A DNA stretch of 64,000 nucleotides from Methanoregula sp. (GTDB taxonomy: Archaea; Halobacteriota; Methanomicrobia; Methanomicrobiales; Methanospirillaceae), in contig JBAZQB010000001.1 of assembly GCA_041645435.1 (NCBI GenBank), positions 434,001 to 498,000 on the forward strand, given 5' to 3'. Below the pieces are notes generated by a model that ran no database searches, had not been told where the DNA came from, and saw only the letters and a list, made by a program, of their open reading frames with translations. Position 1 is the first letter of the stretch. Every line of letters starts with the position of its first letter. The position numbers were made by a program, and so were the translations under genes. Below are positions 62,001 through 64,000 of the stretch, one piece after another.

Positions 62001-64000
62001 CATGGTATTATTCCGGTCTTGCTCTTTCAGCATTGAATAAGACTGAAGATGCTGTAAAAGCATTTGACCGGGTATTGGAGATCAACCGTAAGTGCGCCCC
62101 GGCATGGTATGAGCGGGGAATTACACTTGCACGTACAGGTAAACACCTTGAAGCTGTGTTGTCCTATGATCAGGCGCTTGAAATTGCTCCGGATGATCAT
62201 CAGACGCTCTATCACAAAGGACTTGCTCTTGCCCAGCGTGAACGATATGATGATGCCATCAAGGCATTTGAACGGGTAATAACCTTTCAGCCTGAAAATG
62301 GCTCTGCGTATTACTATCTGGGAATCTCTCTTGCCGGGCGGGAACGCTACGAAGAGGCTATCCGGGCTTTTAATCAGGCTCTCACCATCGATCCCACAAA
62401 TGCCCCGGCCCATCATTTCAGGGGAATTGCCCTCATCCAGTCTGAAAGATATGATGATGCAGTAACCTCTTTTAAACAGGCTATTGAGCGAAATCCGGCA
62501 AATCCCCAATCCTATCATTATCTGGGTATAGCCTATGTCCAGTCAAGGCAATACGACAAGGCATTAGAATCACTCAACAGGGCAACTGGGATGGATCCGT
62601 CGCTTTCCGATGGATATATGTACCAAGGTATAGCGCTAGCCCATCTCTCCCGTCATGAGGAGGCGATTATGTGTCTTGATCGGAGTCTGGCAGCAAATCC
62701 CTCTCTGATGGAAGCACTGATCTACCGGGCAGGATCCTTAATCTCTCTCAAACGATATGCTGAAGCCATTGACACTGATGACCGTATTCTTTCGCTAAAT
62801 CCGACGCTGATCGATATATGGATGCAAAAAGGAGATGCAAATGTCAGTCTTGGTAAAAACCCTGAGGCATTGGTCGCGTTCATTAAATCCCTCGAGATTA
62901 ATCCAAATCTTTCTGAAGGCTGGGTGAAAAAAGGACATGTCCTGTATGATATGGGAAAAACACAGGAAGCGATTGTTGCCTATTCCCGCGGACTGGAGAT
63001 AAATCCTTCATTGCAGGATATCTGGATTCGCAAGGGTGATGCTTTAAATGAACTCGGTAAAACCCAGGATGCCATTGCTTCGTATACCAAAGCAGTAAAA
63101 ATCGATCCCGGACTGGTAGACGGATGGGTAAAAAGTGGCAGGGCATATTATGATCTGGGAAGGTACCAGGATGCTATCGATGCGTTTGATAATGCAATTA
63201 CATTGAACCAGCGATGCATTGAAGCATTCCATTACAAAGGATTGTCCCTCGAAAAGATCAACCGGATCGAGGAGTCAATCCATGTGTTTGAAGTGCTTCT
63301 CGAAATTGATCCTGCTAACAGCGATGCCCAGTTCCATAAAGGTCTTGCCCTTTCAAAACTTGGGGATCATCAGGATGCAATTATTGCTTTTAATAAGACT
63401 ATCGCACTTCAGCCCTCTGCTCCGGTATATTACAATAAAGGTCGATCATTAACAGAGATTGGCAAATACACAGAAGCGATTGAAGCTTTTAATCGTGTAC
63501 TGGAGATAGAACCTGCATATACAGAAGCCCATTATTATCGGGGATATTCCTACCTTAAACTGGGTAAATACCCAGAAGCGATCGAATCTTTTGACCGCAA
63601 TCTTGAGAGTGATACGAGTAATGCACATGGGCACTTTAACCGGGGTATTGCACTTCAGAAACTTGACCGGAATAAAGATGCCCTTGAAGCATTTGACAAA
63701 GCCCTCATCTATGATCCTGAAAATGCACTTGCATTTTATCACAAGGGGCAGTCCTATTCAAACTTAAAGATGTTCAGTGAGGCCGTCTTTTCCTTTGATA
63801 AGACGCTCCGTCTTAAACCAAAATATACTGATGCGCGATTGAAAAAGGGGATTGCTCTTTATAATCTGGGTAAATTCCGGGAATCCATTAAGGATTTTGA
63901 CCGGACTATCCATGAGAACCCCCACAATTCTCATGCATATTATTATAAGGCTCGTGCCTTATTCGATCTTGGGAACTTCACTGAAGCCAACGAATCCTGT
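59021..64000 (+). CDS. Giant tetratricopeptide repeat protein (partial, 3' end beyond the window)
   Basis: An open frame from ATG 59021, with GAGGT eight bases upstream, runs without a stop to the window end: at least 1,660 residues. It is made of about 48 consecutive 34-residue TPRs of one kind, typical unit AWYNKGIALxxLGRYEEAIxAFDxALEIDPxx. No signal peptide or other domain is visible in this part. Such long uniform arrays usually form superhelical scaffolds for protein binding. Its C-terminal part is not seen. Confidence 0.92.
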   Translation, partial: MNKSDAEALLRQGIELYDLGRYQEAIVMFDRGLALFPKLAKAHYFKGIALYDLGKYEEAVAAYDLALSIEPGDPNAWYNKAATLAQIGRNEEALDACEQLLSIRFDNAEAWILKGIALYELGRFKEAISAYDHALTIDPTHAKVFYNKGIALGDIGRHHEAIIAYDKAIEIVPGYARAFYNRGISLYEIGKYDEALAAFDKANELDPADIWVWYYRSFILAKQERYEDAAQSAAKFLEHEPDHADIWAIKGISLLKSRKYEEAISALDQALSRNPQVADAWYHKGLAHNQLQQYDDAISAFDKSAELSPAHAQTYYNRGIAYAYLNEYDEAVQDFDRTLSFDQSNADAYYLKGVACINLSRYDDALDAFNHALEKKEDHAASYYYRGVALTRLGRYKDALESFDDAQVLDPVCAPAMYQKGLSYAHLGRYAEAIAAYNLALQIRPAYADALYHKGFALAKLGRNTEAIEEFDRTIAEQPQNPQAYHQKGLLLAKLGKFEDAVDAYLQSIELKPAYAQAFYDMGLAYSKLEQSKEAIEAFESAIAINPNYVNAHYNRGLAFASLGRYSDAFDAFDRAAEIDPSHTLALYQRGIMLMHLLRYEEAIDAFDCVLAISPQNAGALYEKAMALVHLERLENAIPVFDEALEQNPSLINAWFHKGITLTTLGMQEDAIVAFDKVIILNPKHSEASVRKAIALVNLDRFGEAIVLFNRSLEDNPRDIWAWCYKGVALLSLNRFDEAIRAFDKALEINNQFSHAHFERGNALLLSNRLQEATDSYNLALEIDPDNREILSRKGYALVKNKQYDEAITTFEHVIALDPQNINALYEKAQALFHIGRFEDAVQAFDDVIDLDPTHLNAQYYRGKSLLKIDRFDDAVAAFDRVLVLSPYNADAAYEKGAALMHLRRFEDANVSFNNALEQDPTLVDAWLKKGVTLSHLGLEEKSVEAFEKAIALNPQLTEATVKKGIALVNLSRFSDAVTILNLALEDDSENAQAWYYSGLALSALNKTEDAVKAFDRVLEINRKCAPAWYERGITLARTGKHLEAVLSYDQALEIAPDDHQTLYHKGLALAQRERYDDAIKAFERVITFQPENGSAYYYLGISLAGRERYEEAIRAFNQALTIDPTNAPAHHFRGIALIQSERYDDAVTSFKQAIERNPANPQSYHYLGIAYVQSRQYDKALESLNRATGMDPSLSDGYMYQGIALAHLSRHEEAIMCLDRSLAANPSLMEALIYRAGSLISLKRYAEAIDTDDRILSLNPTLIDIWMQKGDANVSLGKNPEALVAFIKSLEINPNLSEGWVKKGHVLYDMGKTQEAIVAYSRGLEINPSLQDIWIRKGDALNELGKTQDAIASYTKAVKIDPGLVDGWVKSGRAYYDLGRYQDAIDAFDNAITLNQRCIEAFHYKGLSLEKINRIEESIHVFEVLLEIDPANSDAQFHKGLALSKLGDHQDAIIAFNKTIALQPSAPVYYNKGRSLTEIGKYTEAIEAFNRVLEIEPAYTEAHYYRGYSYLKLGKYPEAIESFDRNLESDTSNAHGHFNRGIALQKLDRNKDALEAFDKALIYDPENALAFYHKGQSYSNLKMFSEAVFSFDKTLRLKPKYTDARLKKGIALYNLGKFRESIKDFDRTIHENPHNSHAYYYKARALFDLGNFTEANESC

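Noticed and set aside
1..64000. CRISPR array prompted by the CARF protein
   Set aside because: No run of regularly spaced direct repeats was found on either strand.

Overview
The window looks like the chromosome of a hydrogenotrophic methanogen of the Methanomicrobiales, most like the Methanoregula group. The support is gene content: the methanogenesis-marker radical SAM protein Mmp10, F420-dependent NADP reductase, HypD, methanogen-restricted families (DUF2111, DUF2551, DUF3821), pantoate kinase plus phosphopantothenate synthetase, an archaeal replication factor C paralogue, archaeal SecDF, archease/RtcB, an intron-bearing tRNA-Met and pyruvoyl arginine decarboxylase. Protein-coding DNA is moderately GC rich and intergenic DNA is AT rich. 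Shine-Dalgarno motifs of GGTGA/GGAGG type and TATA-like boxes precede several genes.

Layout. 1-5.2 kb: CoA biosynthesis (coaBC, pantoate kinase, phosphopantothenate synthetase) followed by an RFC-small paralogue and a methyltransferase. 5.2-15.2 kb: an AIR-synthase-like protein, TPR protein, pilin-like protein, rubredoxin, DUF99 and an AglJ-like glycosyltransferase, then on the minus strand secF-secD, thioredoxin, npdG, a HhH DNA glycosylase and a class II aldolase. 15.4-18.6 kb: the RNA-ligation cluster archease-rtcB. 18.7-25.9 kb: a biotin module, with a BirA-type ligase/repressor, a palindromic operator matching the BirA signal, an ECF biotin transporter (bioY-ecfA-ecfA-ecfT) and the biotin enzyme pyruvate carboxylase (pycB-pycA). 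26-27.5 kb: tRNA-Met with intron, a DUF350 membrane protein and two MITEs. 27.6-34.2 kb: mmp10, a flavin-binding protein, an MBL-rhodanese protein, a 2H-phosphoesterase/metallophosphoesterase fusion, a HAD phosphatase and arginine decarboxylase.

34.3-42.3 kb is the most notable part: a six-gene minus-strand operon acsB-acsD-acsC-RACo-MetE-like-cooC. AcsB has the long bacterial architecture rather than the short archaeal CdhC one. No CO dehydrogenase catalytic subunit is present in the window. The MetE-like protein keeps the zinc ligands of a core methionine synthase and may take methyl groups from the corrinoid protein. 42.4-51 kb: a secreted PEGA protein, an ACT-ACT-MBL fusion, an orphan DpnA-like DNA methylase, phosphohexuloisomerase, an aminotransferase, an M42 peptidase, a CARF-wHTH regulator and tRNA-Arg. 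51-64 kb: a membrane protein with 23-residue repeats, hypD, mscS, a TIM-barrel protein, tRNA-Thr, a tiny Lys/Ala-rich protein (27 residues), an aminotransferase and a giant TPR protein running off the end.

Five short non-autonomous elements with terminal inverted repeats and about 8-bp target duplications are present (329 bp x2, about 199 bp x2, 248 bp x1). They have three different terminal sequences but share a GC-rich core. Four of the five lie between convergent genes, and one sits immediately upstream of the RNA-phosphoesterase fusion gene. No transposase is present in the window.
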